A stretch of DNA of 64,000 bases, taken from assembly GCF_000169155.1 (NCBI RefSeq), contig NZ_AAWL01000004.1, positions 1-64,000 on the forward strand. The letters are read 5' to 3'. The notes under the pieces are model-generated. The model saw nothing but the letters and a program-made list of their open reading frames with translations. It was not told the DNA's origin and ran no database searches. Positions within the stretch are counted from its first letter, which is position 1; every line of letters starts with the position of its first letter. The DNA comes from Thermosinus carboxydivorans Nor1. GTDB taxonomy: Bacteria > Bacillota > Negativicutes > Sporomusales > Thermosinaceae. Below are positions 7,883 through 17,502 of the stretch, piece by piece. Made by a program: the position numbers and the translations under genes.

Positions 7883-9136
7883 TTAGCGGATTTGTCCATT
7901 GCCATAAACAATATACTTGATACTGGTCAATTCGGGCAGACCCATGGGGCCGCGGGCATGAAGCTTTTGGGTGCTGATGCCGATTTCGGCGCCAAAACCG
8001 AACTCAAAGCCGTCGGTAAAGCGCGTTGAAGCATTGACATAGACCGCCGCCGCGTCTACTTCCTGCAGAAAACGCCGGGCGTTATCGTAATCGCGCGTTA
8101 CAATGGCCTCGGAATGGCGCGTTCCATAGGCAGCGATATGTTCCAGCGCCTCTTCCAGATTGCCTACTACTTTGACCGCTAAAATCAGGTCCAGATATTC
8201 GGTCGCCCAGTCCTCATCAGTGGCCGGTTTAACCGCCGGATGGTAGCGCCGCGTTTCCGGGCACCCCCGTAGCTCCACCCCGGCCTGGTGCAGCCGCTCC
8301 AGTGCCGACGGCAGAAATTCGGCAGCTATAGCCCGGTGTACCAGCAGCGTTTCCATTGCGTTACACACCGCCGGCCGGGATACCTTGGCATTGAAAGCAA
8401 TTTCCTGGGCCATTGCCAAATCGGCACTGGCATCGACAAAGGTGTGACATACGCCGATACCAGTCTCAATAACGGGGATAGTGCTGTTTTCCACCACCGT
8501 TTGAATAAGACCCGCACTGCCGCGGGGGATGATAACGTCAAGGTAACGGTTTAGTCGCAGCAAGGCGTTGACGGCCTGCCGGTCGGTAGTCTCAATCAGC
8601 TGGATAGCTCCTTCCGGAATGCCCGCCGCTTGCGCCGCCCGTGTAATTACCTTGGTGATCGCGATATTGGAGTTGATGGCTTCCGACCCGCCGCGCAGGA
8701 TGACTGCGTTGCCCGCCTTTAGGCACAGACCGGCGGCATCGACCGTGACATTGGGCCTAGCCTCGTAAATAATACCGATGACGCCGAGCGGCACCCGCAC
8801 TTTGCCAATTTCGAGGCCATTCGGTCGTCGCCACATGCCAAGCACTTCCCCCACCGGATCAGGCAGGGCGGCGATTTGCCGCAGGCCATCAGCCATGGCC
8901 TTGATGCGACTGCCATTTAAAAGCAGCCGGTCAAGCAAGGAAGAGCTAAGGCCCTTGGCCCGTCCATTCTCCATGTCACGGGCGTTGGCCGCCAGCAGCG
9001 TTTCCTGGTGTTCTTCCAAGGCATCGGCCATATTTAACAATGCCTGGTTTTTTATATTTGTCGGCAGAGTCGCCAACTTGCGCGCCGCCTGCTTGGCTCT
9101 ACTACCTTTCTCCTCCAGTTCTGCCCGGTAGTCCAT
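7883..9136 (-). CDS. proA: Gamma-glutamyl phosphate reductase ProA
   Basis: 417 residues. Second step of proline synthesis: NADPH-dependent reduction of gamma-glutamyl phosphate to glutamate semialdehyde. Aldehyde-dehydrogenase fold with catalytic Cys in SRPAVCNAMETLLVH, plus RPNVTVDAAGLCLKAGNAVILRGG and TRFTDGFEFGFGAEIGIST typical of ProA. Its ATG shares one base with the proB TGA (TGATG), a coupled stop-start; a GTG one codon earlier is also possible. Confidence 0.97.
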   Translation of the reverse strand: MDYRAELEEKGSRAKQAARKLATLPTNIKNQALLNMADALEEHQETLLAANARDMENGRAKGLSSSLLDRLLLNGSRIKAMADGLRQIAALPDPVGEVLGMWRRPNGLEIGKVRVPLGVIGIIYEARPNVTVDAAGLCLKAGNAVILRGGSEAINSNIAITKVITRAAQAAGIPEGAIQLIETTDRQAVNALLRLNRYLDVIIPRGSAGLIQTVVENSTIPVIETGIGVCHTFVDASADLAMAQEIAFNAKVSRPAVCNAMETLLVHRAIAAEFLPSALERLHQAGVELRGCPETRRYHPAVKPATDEDWATEYLDLILAVKVVGNLEEALEHIAAYGTRHSEAIVTRDYDNARRFLQEVDAAAVYVNASTRFTDGFEFGFGAEIGISTQKLHARGPMGLPELTSIKYIVYGNGQIR

Positions 9137-10275
9137 CACGTTTTTCCCCCTCCCACTAATAATACCATATTGTCCCGGTGAATAACCTCATCATAAAGCT
9201 TATAGCCCAGGATACCGGCGATCTCGTTGGTATGAGCGCCCATAATTTTGCGAGTATCCTCGGCGCTGTAGTTGGTTATCCCCCGGGCAATTTCCCGACC
9301 GGTGAGGGACAGCACCCGAATGGTGTTACCCTGCTCAAAATCGCCTTCTACCGCCCTAATGCCGGCAGCAAGCACGCTGGAACCTTTTAGCAGCGCCTGT
9401 TCACAGCCTTCATCTACCGTTATTGCGCCATGAATACGGGCGCCGAAAGCGAGCCACCGTTTGCGGATTTGCAGACGGCTTTCTTTCGGCACAAACAAGG
9501 TGCCTACCTCGGCGCCGCTCAGTACTTCCCGTACCACGCCGTCGCGGCTGCCGGAGGCAATGACCATCATCACGCCGGAACTCATGGCGATTTTCGCGGC
9601 CTGGATCTTTGTATACATGCCGCCAGTGCCCCGCATGGTACCCGGACCGCCGGCCAAAGCCTCCACGTCCGGAGTAATTTCGCGGATTTCGGCAATCAGC
9701 GCGGCATCGGGATTAGTTTGCGGGTTGGCGGTATACACACCTTCCACGTCAGAAAGGATAATAAGCGCGTCGGCATCAACAATACTGGCCACCATCGCCG
9801 ACAAAGTGTCATTATCGCCGATTTTTAGCTCATCAATAGCAACGGCGTCGTTCTCATTAATGATGGGGATGACGCCCATATTAAGCAGGGTCAGCAAGGT
9901 GTTGCGGGAGTTGGCGTAGCGCTTGCGGTTAACCGAATCTTCCCGCGTCAGGAGTACCTGCGCTACCGTCTGGCCATACTCACCGAACAGTTTTTCATAA
10001 GTATGCATAAGAATACCTTGCCCCACCGCCGCCGCCGCTTGTTTTTCCGGGATGGTTTTCGGCTTTTCCTTGAGGCCCAGCCGGTCCATGCCGGCGCCAA
10101 CCGCCCCTGACGTCACTAAAATTATTTGTTTTCCCTGGTTAGCCAAATCGGACAGTTCTCTTACCAGCCGTTCAATGCGGAGTAAGTTCAGCTTACCGGT
10201 GCTATGGGTAAGCGTACTGGTGCCTACTTTAACGACAATGCGCCGGGCCGCGGCAAGACTGTTTCGCGTTAGCAT
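9136..10275 (-). CDS. proB: Glutamate 5-kinase ProB
   Basis: 379 residues. First, feedback-controlled step of proline synthesis. Amino-acid kinase domain (RIVVKVGTSTL, VTSGAVGAGMDRLGL, INENDAVAIDELKIGDNDTLSA, GTGGMYTKIQAA), then a C-terminal PUA domain from about residue 280 (GAITVDEGCEQALL, ARGITNYSAED). Directly coupled to proA; 24 bases after yhbY. This pairing with obgE is common in Firmicutes. Confidence 0.97.
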   Translation of the reverse strand: MLTRNSLAAARRIVVKVGTSTLTHSTGKLNLLRIERLVRELSDLANQGKQIILVTSGAVGAGMDRLGLKEKPKTIPEKQAAAAVGQGILMHTYEKLFGEYGQTVAQVLLTREDSVNRKRYANSRNTLLTLLNMGVIPIINENDAVAIDELKIGDNDTLSAMVASIVDADALIILSDVEGVYTANPQTNPDAALIAEIREITPDVEALAGGPGTMRGTGGMYTKIQAAKIAMSSGVMMVIASGSRDGVVREVLSGAEVGTLFVPKESRLQIRKRWLAFGARIHGAITVDEGCEQALLKGSSVLAAGIRAVEGDFEQGNTIRVLSLTGREIARGITNYSAEDTRKIMGAHTNEIAGILGYKLYDEVIHRDNMVLLVGGGKT

Positions 10276-10299
10276 ACCCTCTCCCCCATTTTTACCTGA

Positions 10300-10590
10300 T
10301 TACGGCAGTTCGATTTTACTTTTCTCGGGGTTACGTTTATATAACAGGCCATTGCGGCCAATAACCTGGACGACCTCGGCGCCAACGGCTGTAGCCAGTG
10401 CGGCAATGGCCTCGACCGGTTCTTGCGGACAGTTGCGCAACACTCGCACCTTCACTAGTTCCCGGGCCAGCAGGGCCTGTTCGGTGCTGGCGGCCACAGA
10501 GCCGACGACCCCGGCCTTGCCGATTTGGACGACCGGGTCGATAACACTCCCTTTAGCCCGTAAAAAGCGTTTTTGTTTACCTGTTAACAT
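10300..10590 (-). CDS. yhbY: YhbY-family CRM-domain ribosome assembly protein
   Basis: 96 residues, the full CRM fold, with LTGKQKRFLRAKGS at the start and the GxxG loop in VVQIGKAGVVGS. Binds the 50S precursor near 23S rRNA. It lies between obgE, another 50S assembly factor, and proB. Confidence 0.93.
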   Translation of the reverse strand: MLTGKQKRFLRAKGSVIDPVVQIGKAGVVGSVAASTEQALLARELVKVRVLRNCPQEPVEAIAALATAVGAEVVQVIGRNGLLYKRNPEKSKIELP

Positions 10591-10609
10591 CGTATTTTAT
10601 AAAATCCTC

Positions 10610-11881
10610 CTATGGCCTGAATTCAAATTCTACACCGTGAATGCGTACCGTATCCCCTTCTTGGATCCCCCGCTCGCGCAGCGCATCGTCAATGCCCAGC
10701 TTCCGCCAGATTTGCTGAAAGCGGCGCACCGCTTCGTCATTGTCAAAGTTAGTCATGGCGACTAGCCGCTCGATGTTTTTGCCTTCGACCACAAAGGCGC
10801 CGTCGTCAGCGCGCCGGATCGTAAACGGCTCTTCCGGCTGGGCAGTGTAAACTTTTACCTCCTCGGCCGCTTCCGGCTCTTCCCGGTACTCGGCCAAAAG
10901 CTGGGCGGCCCGCTGCATCAAGAGCGGAAGACCGTCGCCGGTGGCCGCCGAAATGGGGTAAATCTCCCGTCCTTCCCGAGCCATGTACTCGGCAACCCGT
11001 TTGTAATTAGCCTGCGCCTCCGGCAAGTCCATTTTGTTGGCGGCAATAATTTGCGGCCGCCGGGCCAGTTTCTCGTTATACAATCGGAGTTCCTCGTTAA
11101 TCTTGTGATAATCGTCAATAGGGTCGCGCCCCTCCAGGCCTGATACGTCAAGGACATGAATCAGCACTTTGGTCCGTTCGATATGGCGCAGAAAATCATG
11201 CCCAAGACCTACGCCGGCGTGAGCACCCTCAATTAATCCCGGAATGTCGGCCAGCACAAAGCTACGCCCGTCGCCGACACTCACCACCCCCAGCACCGGC
11301 GTCAGGGTCGTGAAGTGATAAGCGGCAATTTCCGGTTTTGCCGCCGATACCCGGGCCAGAATACTGGATTTGCCGACGCTGGGATAACCAACTAGCCCCA
11401 CGTCAGCCAACACTTTCAGTTCCAAAATAAGCCAACGGCTTTCACCTGGCTCGCCTTTTTCCGCAAACGTGGGGGCACGGTTAACACTGGAAACAAAGCG
11501 GGCGTTGCCGCGGCCGCCGCGGCCGCCTTTGGCCACCAGTACCTGCTGCCCGTTCGCGGTTAAATCGGCAATCACTTCGCCGGTCGCCTCATCGCGCACA
11601 ATGGTCCCGGGCGGCACTTTGATGAACAGGTCTTCGGCGTCTCGGCCATGCTTATTGCTGGAACCGCCGGCGCCGCCGTTTTCACCTTGAAACTTACGTT
11701 TATACCGAAAATCAAGCAGTGTATTCAGGCTGTCGTCGACAATGAGGTAAACGTCGGCGCCGCGGCCGCCGTCACCCCCGTTCGGCCCGCCTTTGGGCAC
11801 GTACTTTTCCCGCCGGAAGCTGGACATACCGTTGCCGCCGTCGCCAGCCTTGACAAAAATCCTTGCACGATCGATAAACAT
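10610..11881 (-). CDS. obgE: GTPase Obg
   Basis: 423 residues. Essential GTPase for 50S maturation, stress and (in Bacillus) sporulation. N-terminal glycine-rich Obg fold ([25 protein letters not shown]), G domain with GYPSVGKSS (G1), TTLTPVLG (G2), DIPGL (G3), NKMD (G4) and SAATG (G5), then a C-terminal OCT domain (about 340-423) as in Firmicutes. Follows a Spo0B-like gene as in Bacillus. Confidence 0.97.
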   Translation of the reverse strand: MFIDRARIFVKAGDGGNGMSSFRREKYVPKGGPNGGDGGRGADVYLIVDDSLNTLLDFRYKRKFQGENGGAGGSSNKHGRDAEDLFIKVPPGTIVRDEATGEVIADLTANGQQVLVAKGGRGGRGNARFVSSVNRAPTFAEKGEPGESRWLILELKVLADVGLVGYPSVGKSSILARVSAAKPEIAAYHFTTLTPVLGVVSVGDGRSFVLADIPGLIEGAHAGVGLGHDFLRHIERTKVLIHVLDVSGLEGRDPIDDYHKINEELRLYNEKLARRPQIIAANKMDLPEAQANYKRVAEYMAREGREIYPISAATGDGLPLLMQRAAQLLAEYREEPEAAEEVKVYTAQPEEPFTIRRADDGAFVVEGKNIERLVAMTNFDNDEAVRRFQQIWRKLGIDDALRERGIQEGDTVRIHGVEFEFRP

Positions 11882-11963
11882 TCAAAATCCCCTTTGCCTT
11901 TTCGTTTGGCCAGTGGCCATATCTGGCAAGTAATAGTAATATGCACTTTTTGCCCAAAAATAA

Positions 11964-12185
11964 TCACGTTCCGGTCTTACGCTGGCAATTGGCCAGCTCT
12001 TTATGGTTGGCCAATTGTTCAGTGACGAGTGCCTGGTCATGCGACAAGTCTTCGATATACTTGAGCGCCTTTTCCACTCGCCCCAGTTGCAGCATGGCAT
12101 GAATGACCTGCAGGTGATTAATAAAGTCATGACGCTGCATTTTCAGTAGACGGATAAGTTCGGAACATACCTCGCCGGTAGCCAT
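11964..12185 (-). CDS. Short Spo0B-like phosphotransferase domain protein
   Basis: 73 residues. The segment QRHDFINHLQVIHAMLQL resembles the Spo0B helical hairpin; His19 in RHDF corresponds to the phosphorylated His of Spo0B and sensor kinases of that class. The C-terminal degenerate ATPase domain of Bacillus Spo0B is absent, so this is a bare dimerisation/His-phosphotransfer domain. Position between rpmA and obgE matches spo0B in Bacillus, supporting a role in the sporulation phosphorelay, but function is inferred. Upstream sequence GTAGGAATT (12245-12253, minus) resembles a sigma-H -35 box. Confidence 0.75.
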   Translation of the reverse strand: MATGEVCSELIRLLKMQRHDFINHLQVIHAMLQLGRVEKALKYIEDLSHDQALVTEQLANHKELANCQRKTGT

Positions 12186-12261
12186 TGCTATCAGTCCTTC
12201 CGGATTATTGGCACTTTGCTTGACTCTTTCGCGCTAAAACACAAAATTCCTACCGGCACAG

Positions 12262-12295
12262 CAAAAAATAATACCTGCGGTCAACCGCAGGTATT
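12262..12295 (-). terminator. Terminator after rpmA
   Basis: Minus strand perfect 11-bp stem AATACCTGCGG / CCGCAGGTATT, loop TTGA, followed by ATTTTTT. Ends the rplU-prp-rpmA transcript and implies a separate promoter for the spo0B-like gene and obgE. Confidence 0.92.
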
Positions 12296-12301
12296 GTCTC
12301 A

Positions 12302-12598
12302 TTACATGGCTTGTTCGCTTTCCAAGGGATATACGCTAACCTGCCGGTTGTAGCGCCCTTTGCGTTCAAAAGCGACCCGTCCGGCAATTTTGGCGTATAG
12401 GGTGTCGTCTTTGCCGATACCGACGTTAACGCCCGGATGGAAATGCGTGCCGCGTTGGCGCACCAAAATGCTGCCAGCGGTGACAACCTCACCGGCATGG
12501 CGCTTTACGCCAAGACGTTTAGATTCACTATCGCGGCCGTTGCGCGAGCTGCCAACACCTTTTTTATGGGCAAAACGCTGAAGATTAAACCTAAACAC
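12302..12598 (-). CDS. rpmA: Ribosomal protein bL27 with cleavable N-terminus
   Basis: About 98 residues. bL27 reaches the peptidyl-transferase centre. It begins [10 protein letters not shown] then [20 protein letters not shown]; the leader resembles the Firmicute motif xLxLNLQxFA that the protease Prp removes before the ribosome can use L27. GGGAGG lies eight bases before the second GTG, which is taken as the start; an earlier in-frame GTG (12607) overlaps that site. The prp gene is directly upstream. Confidence 0.93.
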   Translation of the reverse strand: MFRFNLQRFAHKKGVGSSRNGRDSESKRLGVKRHAGEVVTAGSILVRQRGTHFHPGVNVGIGKDDTLYAKIAGRVAFERKGRYNRQVSVYPLESEQAM

Positions 12599-12603
12599 GT
12601 GTT

Positions 12604-12924
12604 TCACCTCCCGTGTTCAACAATCCGAACAATACGCGGATATAAGCGAGCAATTTCCTTAATACCTAACAGCATAGTTTCCAAAATGGCGTCTGTCCGC
12701 TCATCAGGCGGCGCCGCCAATTTCACGGACAAAAGACCTGAGCCGGCCTGTAAGGTCAGCTTACGGCCAAGATGGCGCTCGAGACCGAGCACCGCCGAAT
12801 CCGTCAGCGCCGATACGCCGGCGCACACAATATCCGCACCGTGCGGCGCCGTATTGGCATGGCCGGTAACGCAAAAACTTTCAATCGCCCCGGCGCGGTT
12901 ACGAACTATCTCCACCCTAATCAT
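12604..12924 (-). CDS. prp: Ribosomal-processing cysteine protease Prp
   Basis: 106 residues. Cleaves the N-terminal extension of bL27. The catalytic His and Cys are in [23 protein letters not shown]. Found between rplU and rpmA as in other Firmicutes (ysxB). Two bases separate its start from the rplU stop. Confidence 0.93.
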   Translation of the reverse strand: MIRVEIVRNRAGAIESFCVTGHANTAPHGADIVCAGVSALTDSAVLGLERHLGRKLTLQAGSGLLSVKLAAPPDERTDAILETMLLGIKEIARLYPRIVRIVEHGR

Positions 12925-12926
12925 GG

Positions 12927-13239
12927 TTAGGCGTGAATCTTCTCAATCACAACTTTGGTAAAGGGCTGACGATGGCCTTGCCGTCTGCGGTAGTTGGACT
13001 TAGCTTTATATTTGAAAACTAAAATCTTCTTGCCTTTGCCATGTTCCAGCACTTTGGCAGTTACTTTCGCGCCAGCCACCATCGGTTTGCCGATAAGCAC
13101 TTCGCCGTCTTTCACAACGGTGAGAACACCGGTCGAAGTCGATTGTTTCCCCTTCACCGGCATCAATTTTTTCAATCGTCAGTACATCGCCTTCGGCTAC
13201 ACGGTATTGTTTGCCGCCAGTCTCAATAATTGCGTACAT
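12927..13239 (-). CDS. rplU: Ribosomal protein bL21, with 1-base frameshift
   Basis: 103 residues after repair, the normal bL21 size. The N-terminal part ([14 protein letters not shown] to GETIDFD) and the C-terminal part ([15 protein letters not shown] to [10 protein letters not shown]) lie in two frames. The join should read DFDR-VLTVV; the sequence has one extra base around 13128-13131 (CGGTGTTCTC where CGTGTTCTC is expected). An intact L21 is expected in every member of this group, so this is almost surely a base-call error. Strong ribosome site AGGGAGGTG and an excellent promoter upstream. Confidence 0.93.
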
Positions 13240-13335
13240 TGCTACACCTCCCTTGCTATAGACTCGCCGGATACGGTACCTTGCGGATTTTCCCCACCTC
13301 TCCGAGCGGTTGAAAGCAGGCCAGTGCCTACATCA
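13240..13335 (-). promoter_or_regulatory. Possible L21 leader RNA
   Basis: About 95 untranslated bases between the promoter and rplU. A short hairpin GTAGGC-ACTG-GCCTGC (13319-13334) and a G-rich segment are present. An autoregulatory L21 leader is known upstream of rplU in Firmicutes; position and length fit, but I could not test the consensus fold. Confidence 0.4.
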
Positions 13336-13339
13336 ATTA

Positions 13340-13368
13340 ATTCTACCAGCCTGGATAAGCTTTGTCAA
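13340..13368 (-). promoter_or_regulatory. Promoter of rplU-prp-rpmA
   Basis: Minus strand perfect -35 TTGACA (13363-13368), 17-bp spacer, -10 TAGAAT (13340-13345), about 100 bp upstream of rplU and just past the RNase G/E stop. Confidence 0.88.
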
Positions 13369-13378
13369 TGAAGCCCGG

Positions 13379-14800
13379 TTATTCTTTATCATACAAAATA
13401 GAGTAACATTCGGGGTGCATGGCCGGTGCCGACTCCAGCGTAAGTTTTCGCGCCAATTCCCGCTCCAGGCGCGCCAATTCGCCCTGGCGGGATAATATTT
13501 CCACAACCTGCGGGTGGGCCTGAATAACCAGACGCGATGCCAGTTTGCGCTGCGCCGCCGCCCAGCGCAGGTGCCGCCGGATATTAATGGCCACCGTCTC
13601 GGGCGACTGAATTCGTCCCCGTCCTGCACAACAGGGACATTCGCTATACATAAGACTATTCAGGTCCTGTCGTCCCTTCTTACGGGTAATTTCCACAAGT
13701 CCCAGGCTGGTGAGGCCCAAAATTTTGGAACGCGTGCGGTCGCGCCGCATTTTTTCCGCCAAAAAAGCAAGTACGGCCTGTTTATGTTCTGCCTTGGCCA
13801 TGTCGATAAAGTCGACAATTATGATGCCCCCAATATCGCGCAGCCGGAGCTGGCGGGCAATTTCCGCCGCCGCCTCCATGTTAACCCGGAAGACCGTATC
13901 ACTAAGGCTGGTATCGCCGACGAACCGGCCGGTATTAACATCAATGACGGTAAGCGCTTCGGTCTGGTCAATAACGAGAAAACCGCCGCAGGCCAGTTCC
14001 ACCTCCCGTTTGAGCAAGCGATTGAGGTCAGCGGCTATACCGTAGTGGACAAAAATATCTTCCGGGTATTGATAAAATTTTACTTTCGCCAGCGCCGCCG
14101 GCGCCAGATGTTGCAAGAGGTCGCACACCCGCCCATAAGCATCGCGGTTATCAATGACCACCTCGGTCACATCATCATCGAGATAATCGCGCACAATGCG
14201 AATCGCTAAGTCTACGTCACGGTAAAGCAGGGCCGGGGCCGGCGACCGTTTGGCTCGGGCAGCAAGGGCTGCCCAGAGGTTATGTAAATATTCCACATCA
14301 CGCGCCAGTTCCGTTTCGCTGCAACCGGCGGCAGCGGTGCGGACAATCATACCTACACCGTCGGGTTTGACCTTATCGGCTAATTGACGGAGCCGCTTGC
14401 GCTCAGCATCGTCTTCGATCCGGCGGGAAACGCCGGTACCGTCGGAATAAGGCGCAAGCACCGCATAGCGGCCGGGCAGCATTAATCCCGTTGTCGTCCG
14501 CGGTCCCTTACTGCCGCTGGCGTCTTTGACAATTTGGATCAGTATGTCCTGACCGACCGTAAGCCGGCCTGCGTTTGCATCAGCATGCCCTACATACAAA
14601 TAAGCGTTTTTGTCGCCGCCAATATCGATGAATGCCGCCTGCATACCAGGCAGGACGTTTTTTACTTTTCCTTTATAAATATTGCCTACCAAGTGGCCGG
14701 TTGCGCTCCGCTCGAGAACATACTCCACCAGCTCACCGTCCTCGACCAGCGCCATCCGACTTTCTTCCGGCATAATGCTGGCGATAATGGTTTTGCCCAC
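13379..14800 (-). CDS. rng: Ribonuclease G/E family endoribonuclease
   Basis: About 473 residues. Cleaves single-stranded RNA in rRNA maturation and mRNA decay. An S1 domain (VGNIYKGKVKNVLPGMQAAFIDIG) is followed by the RNase-H-like and DNase-I-like catalytic parts; the metal-binding Asp lie in TVIDVNTGRFVG and GGIIIVDFIDM, and the zinc-link is CPCCAGRG. The long C-terminal scaffold of RNase E is missing, so it is RNase G-like. GTG start chosen (VGKTIIAS) behind GGGGGAGAGG; an ATG 12 codons earlier would overlap the upstream gene. Confidence 0.93.
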   Translation of the reverse strand: MGKTIIASIMPEESRMALVEDGELVEYVLERSATGHLVGNIYKGKVKNVLPGMQAAFIDIGGDKNAYLYVGHADANAGRLTVGQDILIQIVKDASGSKGPRTTTGLMLPGRYAVLAPYSDGTGVSRRIEDDAERKRLRQLADKVKPDGVGMIVRTAAAGCSETELARDVEYLHNLWAALAARAKRSPAPALLYRDVDLAIRIVRDYLDDDVTEVVIDNRDAYGRVCDLLQHLAPAALAKVKFYQYPEDIFVHYGIAADLNRLLKREVELACGGFLVIDQTEALTVIDVNTGRFVGDTSLSDTVFRVNMEAAAEIARQLRLRDIGGIIIVDFIDMAKAEHKQAVLAFLAEKMRRDRTRSKILGLTSLGLVEITRKKGRQDLNSLMYSECPCCAGRGRIQSPETVAINIRRHLRWAAAQRKLASRLVIQAHPQVVEILSRQGELARLERELARKLTLESAPAMHPECYSILYDKE

Positions 14801-14825
14801 AGCCCTCTCCCCCTTTAGCCTCCCC

Positions 14826-15524
14826 TTACACGTCAAGGGGCGTCAGCCGCACCGCCCCGTCACTAATGTACAGGCCAGTGCGGTCAATTACGGCCGCCAT
14901 AGGCTCTATCGGCAGGCCAAATTGTCGAACAAGACATTCGAGCACTTCGCCGGGCTTGACACTGCCGGTCTTAGTAATCTTTATCGCCATTTCCAGCCAG
15001 AGCGCGCCGTTTGCCATTACGGCCCGCACCGGCCCGGCTAGATACTGCTTAACGTCCACTTCGCGCCGGCCTTTTGGGCTTTCTTTTACATAAGGAGCCA
15101 CCGGCGCGTCGTGAAACCGGGCCAGGCTGGCCTTTACCGCCTCTGCCGCCGCCGGCGGCAAGGGAGCGCGAATTTCGTAAACGGCTAAATTGACCGTCGC
15201 CATCAGGGCTGGCGTTTTCGGATTGATATAGCGGGCCCGGTTTATGCGAATTCCGGCCGGAAGCTGCGGCGTCACCCGGGCGAGAAAATCGTCCAGGGGT
15301 ATTTCTTCGGTCAGTTCAATATCCACATATTCGGCACAGCTGGCTACCCCCACCGCCAATGCAGAAGCATATGCTACCTTCATATGCGGGTTAAAGCCCT
15401 CTGAGTAAGCCACGGGCACATTGGCTCGCCTAAGCACCCGTTCCACGGTGCGCGAGTAGTCAAGATGCGAAATATAACGTATTTCATCGCCTTTGGTAAT
15501 CTCCAGCCGCACTTTGGCCATCAC
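14826..15524 (-). CDS. TIGR03936-family radical-SAM-associated protein (DUF2344)
   Basis: 232 residues. Begins VRLEITKGDEIRYISHLDYSRTVERVLRRANVPVAYSEGFNPH, typical of DUF2344, which in other bacteria is the C-terminal domain of, or a partner to, the B12-binding radical SAM protein encoded just upstream (4-base overlap). No FeS motif of its own. The reaction is not known; a role in RNA modification is plausible because the pair always travels with RNase G/E and rplU. Confidence 0.88.
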   Translation of the reverse strand: MMAKVRLEITKGDEIRYISHLDYSRTVERVLRRANVPVAYSEGFNPHMKVAYASALAVGVASCAEYVDIELTEEIPLDDFLARVTPQLPAGIRINRARYINPKTPALMATVNLAVYEIRAPLPPAAAEAVKASLARFHDAPVAPYVKESPKGRREVDVKQYLAGPVRAVMANGALWLEMAIKITKTGSVKPGEVLECLVRQFGLPIEPMAAVIDRTGLYISDGAVRLTPLDV

Positions 15525-17374
15525 CGCTTGTCCCCCCAGTCAATGATATCCACGCCTAATCCCGGACAAACGCCGCAGGCGCTGCATAAATCGCGGCGGC
15601 AGTCGGCCGTGAAAGTGCCGGCCAGCGCCCGCTCGTATTCACGGCGCAGAAAAGCCTTGTTAACGCCGGCATCAAGATGATCCCACGGCAGCCGCTCAGC
15701 GAAGGAGCGCTCCCGCGTAGCATAGAAATGCGGATCCAGTCCGGCCGCCGCAAAGGCCGCCAGCCAAACTTCGTATTTAAAGTGTTCCGACCAACCATCA
15801 AATTTAGCGCCGCGCCGCCAAGCCTCCATAAGAACTTTGCCCAGCCGGCGGTCACCGCGCGAAAAGACGCCTTCCAGGAAGCTGATGCGGGCATCGTGCC
15901 AATTGAAGGAAATGTCGCGATCGCGCAAAAGCGAGCGGAGATAGTTTTGTTTCTCCTGGAGAGTGTCAACCGTGTTCTGGCCGTACCACTGAAAGGCCGT
16001 ATGCGGCTTCGGCACAAACGACGACACGCTAACAGTTACTTTGGCCCCGCGACGACCCTTTAATTCTTTATAAAGATCGAGAACGCGGTATGCTAAGTCG
16101 GCAATGCCTTTCACATCATCTTCCCGTTCGGTGGGCAGCCCAATCATAAAATACAGTTTAACGGCCGACCAGCCGGCGCGGAAGGCGGCGCCCACCGCTT
16201 CTTCCAGATCTTTTTCGGTTACGCCTTTATTGATGACATCGCGCATGCGTTGGGTTCCCGCCTCGGGCGCGAATGTCAATCCACTTTTGCGCACCTGCTG
16301 CACTTTTTGCGCCAGCTCGATGGAAAAACTGTCGATGCGCAGCGAGGGAAGCGAAACGCTAACCCCGCGATCGCGGAAACGATTAATCAGTTCGGTTACC
16401 AACCGGTCTAGCCCCGAGTAATCGGCCGAACTGAGCGAGGTGAGGGAAATTTCGCTGTAACCCGTATTATTTATCAAATCCTCAGCCAGACGGAGCAGTG
16501 TTTCCACTTTGCGCTCGCGCACCGGCCGATACAGCACGCCAGCCTGGCAGAAGCGACAACCCCGCGTACAGCCGCGGAAAAGTTCCAACATAATGCGGTC
16601 ATGGACAATATCTGTATATGGTACTATCGGGTTAGTGGGATAGTCGATTTTTTCCAGATCCTTAACAATCCGCTTGGTAATGGTCGCTTTAGCTTCCGCA
16701 CGGCGCGGAACGACGGCCGCCACCGTGCCGTCGGCTTGGTAAGTCACATCATAGAAGGAAGGAACATAGACACCATCGATTGCCGCCATGCGGGCTAACA
16801 AACCGGTGCGACCACCTGGCCGGCCGGCCTTTTTCCAGGCGGCAATGCCGGCAACAACTTCTTCTACCGCTTCTTCTGACTCACCCAACACAAAAAAGTC
16901 GATAAAATCGGCCAGCGGCTCGGCATTAAACGCGCAGGGACCGCCAGCAATGACAAACGGGTCATTATCGCCCCGCTCGGCCGCCAGCAGGGGAATGCCT
17001 GCCAGGTCGAGCATGTTGAGAATGTTGGTATAGCTCATTTCATACTGGAGGGTGAAGCCCAGGACATCAAATTCCCGCACCGGACGAAAACTCTCCAGCG
17101 CATATAACGGAATGCCATGGCGGCGCATTTCCTCCTCCATATCCACCCAGGGGGCAAACGTGCGCTCCGCGGCCGTATCCGGTCGCCGGTTTAGGATATG
17201 GTACAAGATTTTGAGTCCAAGATGGGACATCCCTACTTCGTAAACGTCAGGAAAAGCCAACGCAAAAGTGACATCGACCTTGCCATGGTCTTTGTGCACA
17301 CTGTTCCACTCATGACCGGTATAACGGGCAGGTTTCGCCACTCTGCTAAGAATGGCCGGATCGAGAACAATCAT
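15521..17374 (-). CDS. TIGR03960-family B12-binding-type radical SAM protein
   Basis: 617 residues. N-terminal cobalamin-binding-like fold (FALAFPDVYEVGMSHLGLKILYHIL), then a radical SAM core with CTRGCRFCQAG (the C-x3-C-x2-C cluster), and a C-terminal cysteine cluster CRRDLCSACGVCPG that may hold another FeS centre. Co-occurs and overlaps with the DUF2344 gene. The substrate is unknown. Conserved between spoIVFB and rng in many Clostridia. Confidence 0.9.
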   Translation of the reverse strand: MIVLDPAILSRVAKPARYTGHEWNSVHKDHGKVDVTFALAFPDVYEVGMSHLGLKILYHILNRRPDTAAERTFAPWVDMEEEMRRHGIPLYALESFRPVREFDVLGFTLQYEMSYTNILNMLDLAGIPLLAAERGDNDPFVIAGGPCAFNAEPLADFIDFFVLGESEEAVEEVVAGIAAWKKAGRPGGRTGLLARMAAIDGVYVPSFYDVTYQADGTVAAVVPRRAEAKATITKRIVKDLEKIDYPTNPIVPYTDIVHDRIMLELFRGCTRGCRFCQAGVLYRPVRERKVETLLRLAEDLINNTGYSEISLTSLSSADYSGLDRLVTELINRFRDRGVSVSLPSLRIDSFSIELAQKVQQVRKSGLTFAPEAGTQRMRDVINKGVTEKDLEEAVGAAFRAGWSAVKLYFMIGLPTEREDDVKGIADLAYRVLDLYKELKGRRGAKVTVSVSSFVPKPHTAFQWYGQNTVDTLQEKQNYLRSLLRDRDISFNWHDARISFLEGVFSRGDRRLGKVLMEAWRRGAKFDGWSEHFKYEVWLAAFAAAGLDPHFYATRERSFAERLPWDHLDAGVNKAFLRREYERALAGTFTADCRRDLCSACGVCPGLGVDIIDWGDKR

Positions 17375-17475
17375 CGGTTACCTCCAAAGCAAGAAAAGTA
17401 TCATCTTTTGGCCATAGTATTGCCCATGAGTCGGCATTACTTCCCGAATGCAACCTTAGCTTCTCCGCTTTATGC

Positions 17476-17502
17476 AAAAATCCTGCCAAAGACGGCAGGA
17501 TT
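17476..17502 (-). terminator. Terminator after spoIVFB
   Basis: Minus strand 9-bp stem AATCCTGCC / GGCAGGATT, loop GTCTTT, then TTTG. The stem starts at the stop codon of spoIVFB. A moderately strong intrinsic terminator. Confidence 0.75.
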
